The position numbers and the translations under genes are program-made. Source: an uncultured Agathobacter sp. (GTDB lineage: Bacteria; Bacillota; Clostridia; Lachnospirales; Lachnospiraceae). Taken from it: a stretch of DNA of 64,000 nucleotides. The notes beneath the pieces are model-generated. The model worked only from the letters and a program-made list of their open reading frames with translations, had not been told where the DNA came from and did no database searches. The stretch spans positions 248,001 to 312,000 of the forward strand of contig CAKRCS010000001.1 of assembly GCA_934307695.1 (NCBI GenBank), given 5' to 3'. Shown here piece by piece: positions 54,307 through 62,707 of this stretch (position 1 is its first letter; the number at the start of each line of letters is the position of its first letter).

Positions 54307-55638
54307 ATGAGCAGGAACACGAAGCAGGACATTATCAGAATGGTAGAGGAGGAGGACGTAGAGTTTATCCGTCTCCAGTTTACCGACATTTTCGGGAATC
54401 TAAAAAACGTTGCGGTCACCGCAAGCCAGTTGGAGCGGGTGCTTGAAAACGAATGTATGTTTGACGGATCATCCATCGAGGGCTTTGCACGCATCGAGGA
54501 GTCTGACATGTATCTGTACCCGGATCTTGACACCTTTGTCATTTTCCCGTGGAGACCGCAGCAGGGCAAGGTCGCGCGCATTATATGTGACGTATATGCA
54601 GCGGATGGCACACCATTTATGGGGGATTCCAGACAGATCTTAAAGCAGCAGATTCAAAAGGCAGCAGAGATGGGATATACATTTGATATCGGACCGGAGT
54701 GCGAGTTCTTTTTGTTCAATCTCGATGAGAACGGCAATCCGACGACCACCACAGGCGAGAAGGCAGGATATTTTGATCTTGGACCGGTAGACTTCGGTGA
54801 GAATGCAAGAAGAGACATTGTCCTTACTCTGGAGGATATGGATTTTGAGGTAGAGGCTTCCCACCATGAGGCGGCTCCGGCGCAGCATGAGGTAGATTTA
54901 AAATATAAAGAAGCCATGGAGACCGCCGACAATGTGATGACATTTAAGCTGGCAGTAAAGACAATCGCAAAACGGCACGGATTTTTTGCGAGCTTTATGC
55001 CGAAGCCGATGACAAACGCATGCGGTTCGGGAATGCATATCAATATGTCCCTGCACAAGGACGGACGCAACATATTTGCAGATGTAGACGATGAGCTTGG
55101 CTTGTCAAAGGAGGCATACTACTTTATCGGTGGAATCATGAATCACATCAAGGGAATGACGCTGATCTTAAATCCGCTGGTCAATTCTTACAAGAGACTG
55201 GGAGGCGGGGATGAGGCACCAAGCTATATTGCATGGTCTACCATGAACCGTAGTCCGCTGATCCGCATTCCGTCTTCAAAGGGGGCGAATAAGCGCGTGG
55301 AGCTGAGAAGCCCGGACCCATCTGCCAATCCGTATCTGGCATTTGCGGTATGCCTTGCAGCCGGTCTGGACGGCATTGAAAAGCAGACGATGCCTCCGGC
55401 AGCAGTAAAGGAGAATCTGTATCACATGTCAGAGCAGAGCCGCAGGGAAAAAGGCATCGAGCTTCTGCCAGATGATCTGCACAAAGCAATCTGCGCATTT
55501 AAGGAGGATACATTTATCCGCGAGGTGATTGGAGAACATATTGCCACAAAATATATCGCGGCAAAGGAAAAAGAGTGGGAGCGCTACTGCACACAGGTAA
55601 CTGACTGGGAAGTGAACGAATACTTGTATAAAATCTAA
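54307..55638 (+). CDS. glnA: Glutamine synthetase, type I
   Basis: Cytoplasmic ATP-dependent ligase making glutamine from glutamate and ammonia. The length of 443 residues fits the short GSI-alpha class of Firmicutes. Motifs are FDGSSIEGFARIEESDMYL, GPECEFFLF, the ATP site KPMTNACGSGMHINMSL, NSYKRLGGGDEAP and RIPSSKGANKRVELRSPDPSANPYLA. The NLYDLP adenylylation motif of the beta class is replaced by NLYHMSEQ. Five bases after its stop an ANTAR-domain gene begins, so the two are probably a nitrogen-control pair. Confidence 0.97.
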   Translation: MSRNTKQDIIRMVEEEDVEFIRLQFTDIFGNLKNVAVTASQLERVLENECMFDGSSIEGFARIEESDMYLYPDLDTFVIFPWRPQQGKVARIICDVYAADGTPFMGDSRQILKQQIQKAAEMGYTFDIGPECEFFLFNLDENGNPTTTTGEKAGYFDLGPVDFGENARRDIVLTLEDMDFEVEASHHEAAPAQHEVDLKYKEAMETADNVMTFKLAVKTIAKRHGFFASFMPKPMTNACGSGMHINMSLHKDGRNIFADVDDELGLSKEAYYFIGGIMNHIKGMTLILNPLVNSYKRLGGGDEAPSYIAWSTMNRSPLIRIPSSKGANKRVELRSPDPSANPYLAFAVCLAAGLDGIEKQTMPPAAVKENLYHMSEQSRREKGIELLPDDLHKAICAFKEDTFIREVIGEHIATKYIAAKEKEWERYCTQVTDWEVNEYLYKI

Positions 55639-55643
55639 GATGG

Positions 55644-56204
55644 GTGAGAGCTTTGGATAATATTGTAATTGCTTTTCCGAAAATGGAAGTAGCGGCAAGT
55701 GTCAAGAAGATTCTGGCTCAGAGCGGGTATTCGGTCACGGCAGTCTGCACGACAGGCGCGCAGACGTTGCAGAGCATGCACAATCTTGAGGAGGGAATCC
55801 TGATATGCGGATACCGTTTCTCAGATATGATGTATGAGGAAATGTACGAGTACCTTCCACCTGGTTTTCAGATGCTTTTGATCGCGTCCGCGGCGAATGT
55901 GCTAGACCGCGAGGTAGACAACCTGGTGTGCCTGCCATTGCCAATCAAGGTGCATGCACTGTTACAGACGGTGGAGATGATGGAGTACACCATCAGCCGA
56001 AGACGAAAGAAGCGCAGAAATCTGCCGAAGGAACGATCGGATGAGGAACGTCAGATACTTGTGGAGGCAAAAGCTGTCCTGATGAGCAGAAATGGCTTGA
56101 CGGAGGAAGAGGCACACCGCTATATCCAGAAACGGAGTATGGACAACGGAACAGGTCTTGTGGAGACCGCTGAAATGATCTTAAGCCTGATGGGAGATGG
56201 ATAA
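55644..56204 (+). CDS. ANTAR-domain RNA-binding regulator
   Basis: The 186-residue cytoplasmic protein has a response-regulator-like fold (1-115) without the usual acidic pocket, then a basic linker RRRKKRR, and a C-terminal ANTAR domain (about 130-185: LVEAKAVLMSRNGLTEEEAHRYIQKRSMDNG). ANTAR proteins bind paired RNA hairpins and prevent transcription termination. Location directly after glnA suggests control of glutamine synthesis or nitrogen genes. Start choice (GTG at 55644 or TTG three codons later) is uncertain because no strong ribosome site is visible. Confidence 0.88.
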   Translation: MRALDNIVIAFPKMEVAASVKKILAQSGYSVTAVCTTGAQTLQSMHNLEEGILICGYRFSDMMYEEMYEYLPPGFQMLLIASAANVLDREVDNLVCLPLPIKVHALLQTVEMMEYTISRRRKKRRNLPKERSDEERQILVEAKAVLMSRNGLTEEEAHRYIQKRSMDNGTGLVETAEMILSLMGDG

Positions 56205-56284
56205 GAGTCCTTTACAGGCGAAAAATAAAGTGATAAAGTGTGTGATGAATTGAAAAAGTTCGTAAAGATGAGGAGAGAGCCGTT

Positions 56285-57499
56285 ATGTATCAGATCAATG
56301 ACAATTATTTAAAACTTCCGGGAAGCTATCTGTTTAGCACGATCGGAAAAAAGGTTGCCGCTTACAGCGCAGCAAACCCGGACAAGAATATTATCCGTCT
56401 TGGAATCGGCGATGTGACACAGCCGATCGCACCAAGCATTATCGCAGCAATGCACAAGGCAGTCGATGAGATGGGCAATGCCGAGACATTTCATGGCTAT
56501 GCGCCGGATCTCGGATATGAATTTTTAAGAGATGTGATCGCAAAGGACGATTATCAGGCAAGAGGCTGCAATATTTCCGCAGACGAGATCTTTATTTCAG
56601 ATGGAGCAAAGAGTGATTCCGGAAACATCCAGGAGATCTTTTCCGTCAATAACCGTATCGCTGTCTGCGATCCGGTATACCCGGTTTATGTTGACTCCAA
56701 CGTTATGGCAGGAAGAACCGGCACCTACGATCCAAAGACCGAGACATGGAGCAATGTGATCTATATGCCATGTACCGCAGAGAATCACTTTGTGCCGGAG
56801 CTTCCGAAGGAGACGCCGGATATGATCTATCTGTGCCTGCCGAACAACCCGACCGGAACAACTCTGACAAAGGATCAGCTGCAGGAGTGGGTTGACTATG
56901 CGAACAAGGTTGGTGCTGTCATCATCTATGATGCCGCATACGAAGCATATATCAGCGAAGCAGATGTTGCGCATTCCATTTATGAGTGCAAGGGAGCAAC
57001 AACCTGCGCGATCGAGCTGCGCAGCTTCTCTAAGAATGCCGGATTTACCGGTGTGCGTCTTGGATTTACTGTAGTTCCGAAGGGGCTGAAGTGCAATGAT
57101 GTATCGCTTCATGCACTCTGGGCGAGAAGACACGGAACCAAGTTCAACGGTGCGCCTTACATTGTACAGCGCGCAGGCGAAGCCGTATATTCCGAGGCTG
57201 GAAAGCGTGAGCTGAAGGAACAGGTCGCATACTATATGAACAACGCAAAGACCATAAAGAACGGTTTGAAGGATGCCGGATATGAGGTATACGGCGGAAC
57301 CAACGCACCATACATCTGGTTAAAGACACCAAACAATATGACTTCCTGGGAGTTCTTTGATTATCTTCTGGAAAATGCCAATGTTGTCGGAACTCCGGGA
57401 TCTGGCTTTGGACCAAGCGGAGAGGGCTATTTCCGACTGACCGCATTTGGTAACCATGAGAATACGGTTAAGGCGTTAGAGCGCATTAAGGCATTATAA
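56285..57499 (+). CDS. dapL: LL-diaminopimelate aminotransferase
   Basis: The 404-residue PLP enzyme converts tetrahydrodipicolinate directly to LL-diaminopimelate, the one-step route used by many Clostridia. It begins [20 protein letters not shown] and has [27 protein letters not shown] and the Schiff-base Lys250 in [16 protein letters not shown]. Diaminopimelate serves peptidoglycan and lysine. GAGGAGAG precedes the ATG. A HAD phosphatase gene starts 2 bases after the stop, so the two form a unit. Confidence 0.96.
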   Translation: MYQINDNYLKLPGSYLFSTIGKKVAAYSAANPDKNIIRLGIGDVTQPIAPSIIAAMHKAVDEMGNAETFHGYAPDLGYEFLRDVIAKDDYQARGCNISADEIFISDGAKSDSGNIQEIFSVNNRIAVCDPVYPVYVDSNVMAGRTGTYDPKTETWSNVIYMPCTAENHFVPELPKETPDMIYLCLPNNPTGTTLTKDQLQEWVDYANKVGAVIIYDAAYEAYISEADVAHSIYECKGATTCAIELRSFSKNAGFTGVRLGFTVVPKGLKCNDVSLHALWARRHGTKFNGAPYIVQRAGEAVYSEAGKRELKEQVAYYMNNAKTIKNGLKDAGYEVYGGTNAPYIWLKTPNNMTSWEFFDYLLENANVVGTPGSGFGPSGEGYFRLTAFGNHENTVKALERIKAL

Positions 57500-57501
57500 T
57501 T

Positions 57502-58137
57502 ATGAAAAAAGGCATCATTTTTGATATGGACGGAACCCTGTGGGATTCGTCCCCTATGGTCTGCAAGGCATGGGATCTTGCAATAGTAAAGAACGGTTAT
57601 TCCCGCGCACCTATTACCATCGAAGAGATGCAGGGCGTGATGGGGAAGACCATGGATGTGATCGGTCAGATCCTGTTCCCGTTTGTACAGGGGGAAGAAT
57701 TAAAGCGGCTGCTTGACTCCTGCTGTACGGAGGAAAATGCGTATCTTAGGGAGCATGGCGGGCAGATCTATCCGGATATCCGTCCGGTCATGGAAGCATT
57801 GATCAAAGCCGGATATCATCTGTATATCGTCAGCAACTGCCAGTCCGGATACATCGAGACATTTCTGGATTATTATAAGATGTGGGATCTGGTGGAGGAC
57901 ATCGAGTGCTACGGCAACAATGACAAGCAAAAGGCGGATAACATTGCACTTGTCGTAGAGCGGAACGAACTCGATGACGCCGCGTATGTTGGAGATATTC
58001 AGGGCGATTATGATTCAAGCTGCAAGGCAGGGGTAAAGTTTATCCACGCTGCATACGGCTTTGGAACAATAAGCACCCCGGTGCCGGCAATCCATTCGTT
58101 TAAGGAATTGCCGGAGGTAGTACCGCAGGTTTTATAA
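57502..58137 (+). CDS. HAD-superfamily phosphatase (Gph-like)
   Basis: The 211-residue cytoplasmic HAD-IA protein has an intact DxD motif, Asp8 and Asp10 in IIFDMDGTLWDSS. The later motifs are YIVSNCQSG and YVGDIQGDYDSS. It resembles phosphoglycolate phosphatase-like enzymes; substrate unknown. It follows dapL closely, and its stop overlaps the convergent protease gene by 6 bases, leaving no intergenic space for a terminator. Confidence 0.9.
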   Translation: MKKGIIFDMDGTLWDSSPMVCKAWDLAIVKNGYSRAPITIEEMQGVMGKTMDVIGQILFPFVQGEELKRLLDSCCTEENAYLREHGGQIYPDIRPVMEALIKAGYHLYIVSNCQSGYIETFLDYYKMWDLVEDIECYGNNDKQKADNIALVVERNELDDAAYVGDIQGDYDSSCKAGVKFIHAAYGFGTISTPVPAIHSFKELPEVVPQVL

Positions 58138-59892
58138 AGGAAAGCTATCCTTTAGACATAATGCACCCCACCCGGTTGCGGGATTGGGATAGAACGGAAA
58201 AGCTGGAAGTGTACGCGCACCTTTGCGCAGATATGCTTTCAGCTTTTCGCCGTATAGGAACGGATCATTTGCGTCAATGATGCCCCACTGCATCATGCAG
58301 GCGCAGCAGCCGGTCACAAAAGGCGTTGCCATGGAGGTTCCGGTGCGCTCGGTATACCCGCCGCCCGGTGCGCAGGAGGTGATCTCAACACCCGGTGCGA
58401 CAAGATCCGGCTTCCTTTGATCGGTTCCCCAGGTGTTTCCCCGCCCGGAAAAGGCTGCAAGCTGGTCGGTCGCGGAGTCATACGCGCCGACGGTGATCGC
58501 AGCAGATGCGGTGGAGGGAATCGTGAGTGTCGTTGCAACGGTGGAGGTCAGAAAGCGCGTTCCACTATTGCGGACGGCGGAAGCCGGCATCCACATCTCC
58601 CAGGTGCCATTCTGGATCGCGCGCGGGATCAGGGTGATGCTCCAGATACCGGCATCCAGATAATCAAGCTCCGGGGTAAAGTCCATATAGATTTCCTGAA
58701 AAATACTGTAAGGAGATGGTTCGCCGTAATTGACCAGCACATTTGTGCGCCCAAGCCGGTGCCTGGATATGCCGGAGCGCGGGGAGAGCAGGAAGGAGGT
58801 TCCGGGGGTGGGACCGGTTACGGAGATCAGAAGGTCATCCTCGTAGACCTTCCAGAGCTGGATGCTTAGGGAGGCAGAGTAATCGCTGACTGCAAACTCC
58901 ACGGACTGGGGCTGATCGAAAGTCAGCATCCCACCGGTGTGTCCATCTCCGGCACCTTCGTTGCCGCTTCCGACAGAAATGCTGCATTGGTTCTGGGCGG
59001 CGGCAAAGTTCAGATAGGTTTCCAAAAGAGACGTGCCGCTGTGCGAGCCGTAGGTATTGCCAAAGCTCAGATTAAGTGCAAGCGGCATTCCAAGGCGCAG
59101 GCTCTCCCGGATACAGAAGTCGATCGCACGCATGAGCAGCGTGGTGCTCGGAAATCCGAGTGCATAGGGAGCACCGAGCTTTACCACAAGAAGGGAGGCT
59201 TCATAGGCGACACCGCGGAATAACCCGGCGGAGGCACTGCCGTTTCCGGCGGCAATCCCGGCAACGTGCGTGCCATGCCCGGAAAGATCCACACTCGGAC
59301 ACAGGGCGAAGCGCTCCTCCGGTGTGGCTGCACGGATGGCGGCGTTAATCGTCTCGGAGGTATAGACCGCAGATGGAAAGAGGGCAGCATCCGGACCGGA
59401 TACCGGCGGATCGAGCGTCTGATCCCAGAGCGTTACGATTCGGGTGGAGCCGTCCTGGTTGCGGAAGTCCGGATGCATATAGTCGATGCCGGAGTCAATG
59501 ATGCCGACCAGAACGCCTTTTCCGGAATAGGCAGTCGGATTGGCGCTCTGGACAGACGAGATGCAGGACACCCGTTTCGCATCGTACACCTCGAAAAAGA
59601 GCGCGTTCGGCTTCTCCACATAGATGATGTTCGGAAGATCGGAGATCGTATCGATCAGCAGAGCCGGAACATACAGGATCGCATATCCTCCGAGCAGCTC
59701 ATAGAAGGTGACGGATGGATAAGGAAGCAGGGCAGTTTTTAGATCCCCGGTATAGCGCACGATGATCTCCCAGACATTGGTGGCGGGGGAAAATCCAAAG
59801 GAAAGGCTGCCGGATTTTTCAAGCTCTTCCGGTGTTGCACCCAGTGCAGTCTGGAAGGAAGTTTCCAGCTTTTGATTTGAGAAAGACGGCAT
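58132..59892 (-). CDS. CspB-like subtilisin-family serine protease
   Basis: The S8 peptidase of 586 residues has no signal peptide. An N-terminal prodomain (about 1-105) precedes the catalytic domain with the triad Asp133 (IIDSGID), His206 (SGHGTHVAG) and Ser520 (GTSMATPF). Between His and Ser a beta-rich insert (about 325-460) matches the jellyroll of clostridial Csp germination proteases, which activate the cortex hydrolase SleC. With the sigF operon in the same window a spore role is plausible. All three catalytic residues are present, so it should be active. Ribosome site is weak. Confidence 0.88.
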   Translation of the reverse strand: MPSFSNQKLETSFQTALGATPEELEKSGSLSFGFSPATNVWEIIVRYTGDLKTALLPYPSVTFYELLGGYAILYVPALLIDTISDLPNIIYVEKPNALFFEVYDAKRVSCISSVQSANPTAYSGKGVLVGIIDSGIDYMHPDFRNQDGSTRIVTLWDQTLDPPVSGPDAALFPSAVYTSETINAAIRAATPEERFALCPSVDLSGHGTHVAGIAAGNGSASAGLFRGVAYEASLLVVKLGAPYALGFPSTTLLMRAIDFCIRESLRLGMPLALNLSFGNTYGSHSGTSLLETYLNFAAAQNQCSISVGSGNEGAGDGHTGGMLTFDQPQSVEFAVSDYSASLSIQLWKVYEDDLLISVTGPTPGTSFLLSPRSGISRHRLGRTNVLVNYGEPSPYSIFQEIYMDFTPELDYLDAGIWSITLIPRAIQNGTWEMWMPASAVRNSGTRFLTSTVATTLTIPSTASAAITVGAYDSATDQLAAFSGRGNTWGTDQRKPDLVAPGVEITSCAPGGGYTERTGTSMATPFVTGCCACMMQWGIIDANDPFLYGEKLKAYLRKGARTLPAFPFYPNPATGWGALCLKDSFPL

Positions 59893-60059
59893 AAGAAGTC
59901 TCGAAAACCATTTTTTTGTATTTTATGCAAAGATTCTTTGTATTTTGATAAAAACATGAGTAGAAATACCCGGAAAAATATTGTAGAATATGTGAAAAAG
60001 ATAACAATGTTGTAAGCTGCCCCTAAAGGGCGCTGTTTATGAAGAGAAAAGGGGAGACT

Positions 60060-61517
60060 ATGTACGCTGACGAGAACGTAATCAAAATCAAACATGAGGT
60101 ACTTTACGAGGTTGCCAGGCTTGCATTTGCAGGGAATCTCAACGAGAAGAGAGAGGGCATCCAGTATGATCTGATCAAGGGACCGACCCCGAAGTTCCGC
60201 TGCTGTATCTATAAGGAGCGCGAGATCATCCGTCAGAGAGTCTCTCTTGCTGAGGGAAATACACTGTACGGCAATGATGAGAATAACATTATCCAGGTTA
60301 TCCACTCTGCATGTGAGGACTGCCCGATCTCCGCTTATACCGTAACCGAGAACTGCCAGAACTGTCTGGGCAAGGCATGTATCAATGCCTGCAAGTTCGG
60401 CGCGATCGAGCCGGGACGCCATCGCTCCTACATCGATCCGCAGAAGTGTAAGGAGTGCGGCAAGTGTGCACAGGCATGCCCGTACAATGCAATCGCACAT
60501 CTGGTACGTCCATGTAAGAACAGCTGCCCGGTAGATGCACTTACTTATGATGAGCATGGAATTTCCGTTATCGATGAGAAGAAGTGTATCCGCTGCGGAA
60601 AATGTATCCATAGCTGTCCGTTCGGCGCAATCGGATCAAAGACCTTTATCGTAGACGTTATTGAGGCGCTCAAGTCCGATCGTCCGGTATATGCAATGAT
60701 CGCACCGGCGACAGAGGGACAGTTCGGACCGAACATCACCATGAACAGCTGGAAAAAGGCAATGAAGGCAATCGGCTTTAATGGCTGTATCGAGGTTGGT
60801 CTCGGTGGCGACATGACCGCTGCAAGCGAGGCAGAGGAATGGGTTGAGGCATACAAGGAAGGCAAGAAGAAGGTAACCTCCTGCTGCCCTGCATTTGTCA
60901 ATATGGTTCGCAGACATTACCCACAGCTTGCAGATAATATTTCAACGACAATTTCTCCGATGTGTGCAGTATCAAGACTGATAAAGGCACAGAATCCGGA
61001 TGCGGTTACCGTATTTATCGGACCATGTATTGCAAAGAAGTCTGAGGTGCTTGATCAGAAGATCGAGGACAATGCAGATTATGTGCTGACATACAGTGAG
61101 ATCCGTGCAATGATGCGTGCGAAGGAAGTACAGCTTGAGCCGGACAGCACCTCTTATCAGGAGGCATCTGTATTTGGTAAGCGTTTTGCAAATGCCGGTG
61201 GTGTTACCGCAGCAGTTGTTGAGAGTATGAAAGAGATGAACGCAGAGTGCGATGCTAAGGTCTGCAAGGCAAACGGCGCAGCAGAGTGTAAGAAAGCGCT
61301 TCTTCTTATGAAAGTCGGTAAGCTTCCGGAGGACTTCATCGAGGGAATGGTATGTGACGGCGGATGCGTCGGCGGACCAAGCTCATACAATGACATGATC
61401 TCTACCAAGAAGTTCCGTGATGATCTCATCTCACAGGCAGATGACAGAACCATCCTTGGCAACTTAAAGGAATATCACATGGATACCTTCTCTATGCACA
61501 GAGAAGAAGAAGAGTAG
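60060..61517 (+). CDS. [FeFe] hydrogenase (short ferredoxin-type, probably group B)
   Basis: The 485-residue cytoplasmic iron-sulfur enzyme produces or senses H2. N-terminal cysteine clusters CQNCLGKACINACKF, CKECGKCAQACPYNAI and CIRCGKCIHSCPFGAI give several 4Fe-4S sites. The H-cluster motifs are TSCCP (273-277), GPCIAKKSE (321-329, Gly where classic enzymes have Met) and MVCDGGCVGG (Cys432, Cys436). This pattern fits the group B enzymes common in gut Clostridia. AAAAGGGGAG precedes this ATG; an in-frame upstream ATG at 60039 would add seven residues. It ends at a perfect palindrome terminator. Confidence 0.92.
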   Translation: MYADENVIKIKHEVLYEVARLAFAGNLNEKREGIQYDLIKGPTPKFRCCIYKEREIIRQRVSLAEGNTLYGNDENNIIQVIHSACEDCPISAYTVTENCQNCLGKACINACKFGAIEPGRHRSYIDPQKCKECGKCAQACPYNAIAHLVRPCKNSCPVDALTYDEHGISVIDEKKCIRCGKCIHSCPFGAIGSKTFIVDVIEALKSDRPVYAMIAPATEGQFGPNITMNSWKKAMKAIGFNGCIEVGLGGDMTAASEAEEWVEAYKEGKKKVTSCCPAFVNMVRRHYPQLADNISTTISPMCAVSRLIKAQNPDAVTVFIGPCIAKKSEVLDQKIEDNADYVLTYSEIRAMMRAKEVQLEPDSTSYQEASVFGKRFANAGGVTAAVVESMKEMNAECDAKVCKANGAAECKKALLLMKVGKLPEDFIEGMVCDGGCVGGPSSYNDMISTKKFRDDLISQADDRTILGNLKEYHMDTFSMHREEEE

Positions 61518-61543
61518 TCACTTCGTTAAGAAATGTACATAAG

Positions 61544-61578
61544 AAAAAAACACACTGCATATGCAGTGTGTTTTTTTT
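61544..61578. terminator. Bidirectional terminator after the hydrogenase
   Basis: Perfect palindrome with core CACACTGCAT / ATGCAGTGTG, flanked by A7 and T8. It can serve the hydrogenase and the convergent cold-shock gene. Confidence 0.92.
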
Positions 61579-61674
61579 AATCTCGGTATTCCATTATCTT
61601 ATTTCTAAATAAAGCTATATTTCTATATTATTACTAAGAAAAAGGTACATAGAAACTAGATTAAGATGTCGCAA

Positions 61675-61878
61675 TTATTTAATAACTACGACGTTGGTTG
61701 CCTGAGGACCCTTAGCACCGTCAGTAATTTCGTACTCAACTGCTGCGCCCTCTTCCAAGGACTTGAATCCTTCCATCTGAAGTCCAGAGTAATGTACGAA
61801 TACATCCTTTCCGTCCTCTCCGGTGATGAATCCATAACCCTTCTGGTTATTGAACCACTTTACTGTACCTTTGTTCAT
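61675..61878 (-). CDS. Cold-shock protein, CspA family
   Basis: The 67-residue single OB-fold RNA chaperone. RNP1 is KGYGFIT and RNP2 is VFVHYS, preceded by GTVKWFN. It binds single-stranded RNA and helps translation in the cold or in fast growth. GGAGGT lies 7 bases before the ATG, so the longer upstream reading frame is rejected. A strong extended -10 promoter lies about 40 bases upstream. Confidence 0.97.
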   Translation of the reverse strand: MNKGTVKWFNNQKGYGFITGEDGKDVFVHYSGLQMEGFKSLEEGAAVEYEITDGAKGPQATNVVVIK

Positions 61879-61924
61879 CGAAAGTACCTCCAATAAATAT
61901 AATGTTGCATCTGCAACTAGGGAT

Positions 61925-61953
61925 AGAATAGCATACCAAAATCTAAAAGTAAA
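61925..61953 (-). promoter_or_regulatory. Promoter of the cold-shock gene
   Basis: On the minus strand TTTACT (complement of 61948-61953), 17 bases, TATTCT (complement of 61925-61930) with an extended TGc. Confidence 0.75.
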
Positions 61954-62001
61954 GCGGAATTTAGCGCTATTTGCGTGAAATAGCACTATATCCGGAAAAT
62001 A

Positions 62002-62505
62002 TCAAAGCTCCTCAAATGAAATCTGATGCTGGCTCAAAAAGCGCCTCATCAGCTTATCCCACTCGGTATCGAGGCTCTTGTCGGTGGAGAAGATGCGATA
62101 GGAGATCCCGGTGGTGAGAGTCAGCATCTGGTTTTGGAATTTGAGGTTGAAAAAGACACCGGACAGATCGGATTCGGTATAGCTGCTGCTTATCGCGGCA
62201 AGTGTCTTGCGCAGATTTTCCGGTGACAGGCAAAAGACGAAACGAAAGGCGGCAGGAGCTTTTTTGCCTTTGATCAGATCAAAGCAGTTGCCGCGCAGCA
62301 TGGAGAAGGGCAGCATGGGATAACCGGTCAGTTGAAGCTCCTCCAGCTCATTTTCCGTGTAAAAATCCTTCGTGATATGTCCGTCTATGATGTAGGTGGC
62401 AGCACCTGTGATCACAGCCTCCTGCAACAGAAAGTGGTCAAAGGTGTCGGTCTTTAAAAATGTGTTCATGAAGCCTTTCAAATCGGTCAGTTGTAATGCG
62501 ATCAT
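62002..62505 (-). CDS. Hypothetical protein, DUF5721-like
   Basis: The 167-residue soluble protein starts MIALQLTDLKGFMNTFLKTDTFDHFLL-type and has no membrane segment or catalytic motif that I recognise. It resembles the small Lachnospiraceae families annotated as DUF5721; this is from memory and not verified. GGGGAG precedes the ATG on the minus strand. A perfect TTGACA (complement of 62555-62560) lies upstream with only a poor -10. It is divergent from the M18 peptidase. Confidence 0.75.
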   Translation of the reverse strand: MIALQLTDLKGFMNTFLKTDTFDHFLLQEAVITGAATYIIDGHITKDFYTENELEELQLTGYPMLPFSMLRGNCFDLIKGKKAPAAFRFVFCLSPENLRKTLAAISSSYTESDLSGVFFNLKFQNQMLTLTTGISYRIFSTDKSLDTEWDKLMRRFLSQHQISFEEL

Positions 62506-62579
62506 ACATTCTCCCCTGCAAAAAATTCTTCAATACTTTCCTTATTTTATATCCTGTCAAAAAAGCGGTCAAGCGAGAA

Positions 62580-62608
62580 TTGTTTTTTGCGGCGAATTAG
62601 CGTAAGAT
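62580..62608 (+). promoter_or_regulatory. Probable promoter of the M18 aminopeptidase
   Basis: TTGTTT (62580-62585), 17 bases, TAAGAT (62603-62608), about 100 bases before the ATG. Moderate match. Confidence 0.45.
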
Positions 62609-62707
62609 GTTACTGAAAGAAAATTTGCAGCGCAAACATAGTAAAATGAATATGGTGGTGCTGCATGTTATCTATAAAAGAATGAGGCTAAAGGAGAGAG
62701 AAACAAG

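Noticed and set aside
58417..59742. Plus-strand frames of 150-158 codons opposite the Csp-like protease
   Set aside because: Gly/Arg-rich shadows without start sites, opposite an intact catalytic gene.
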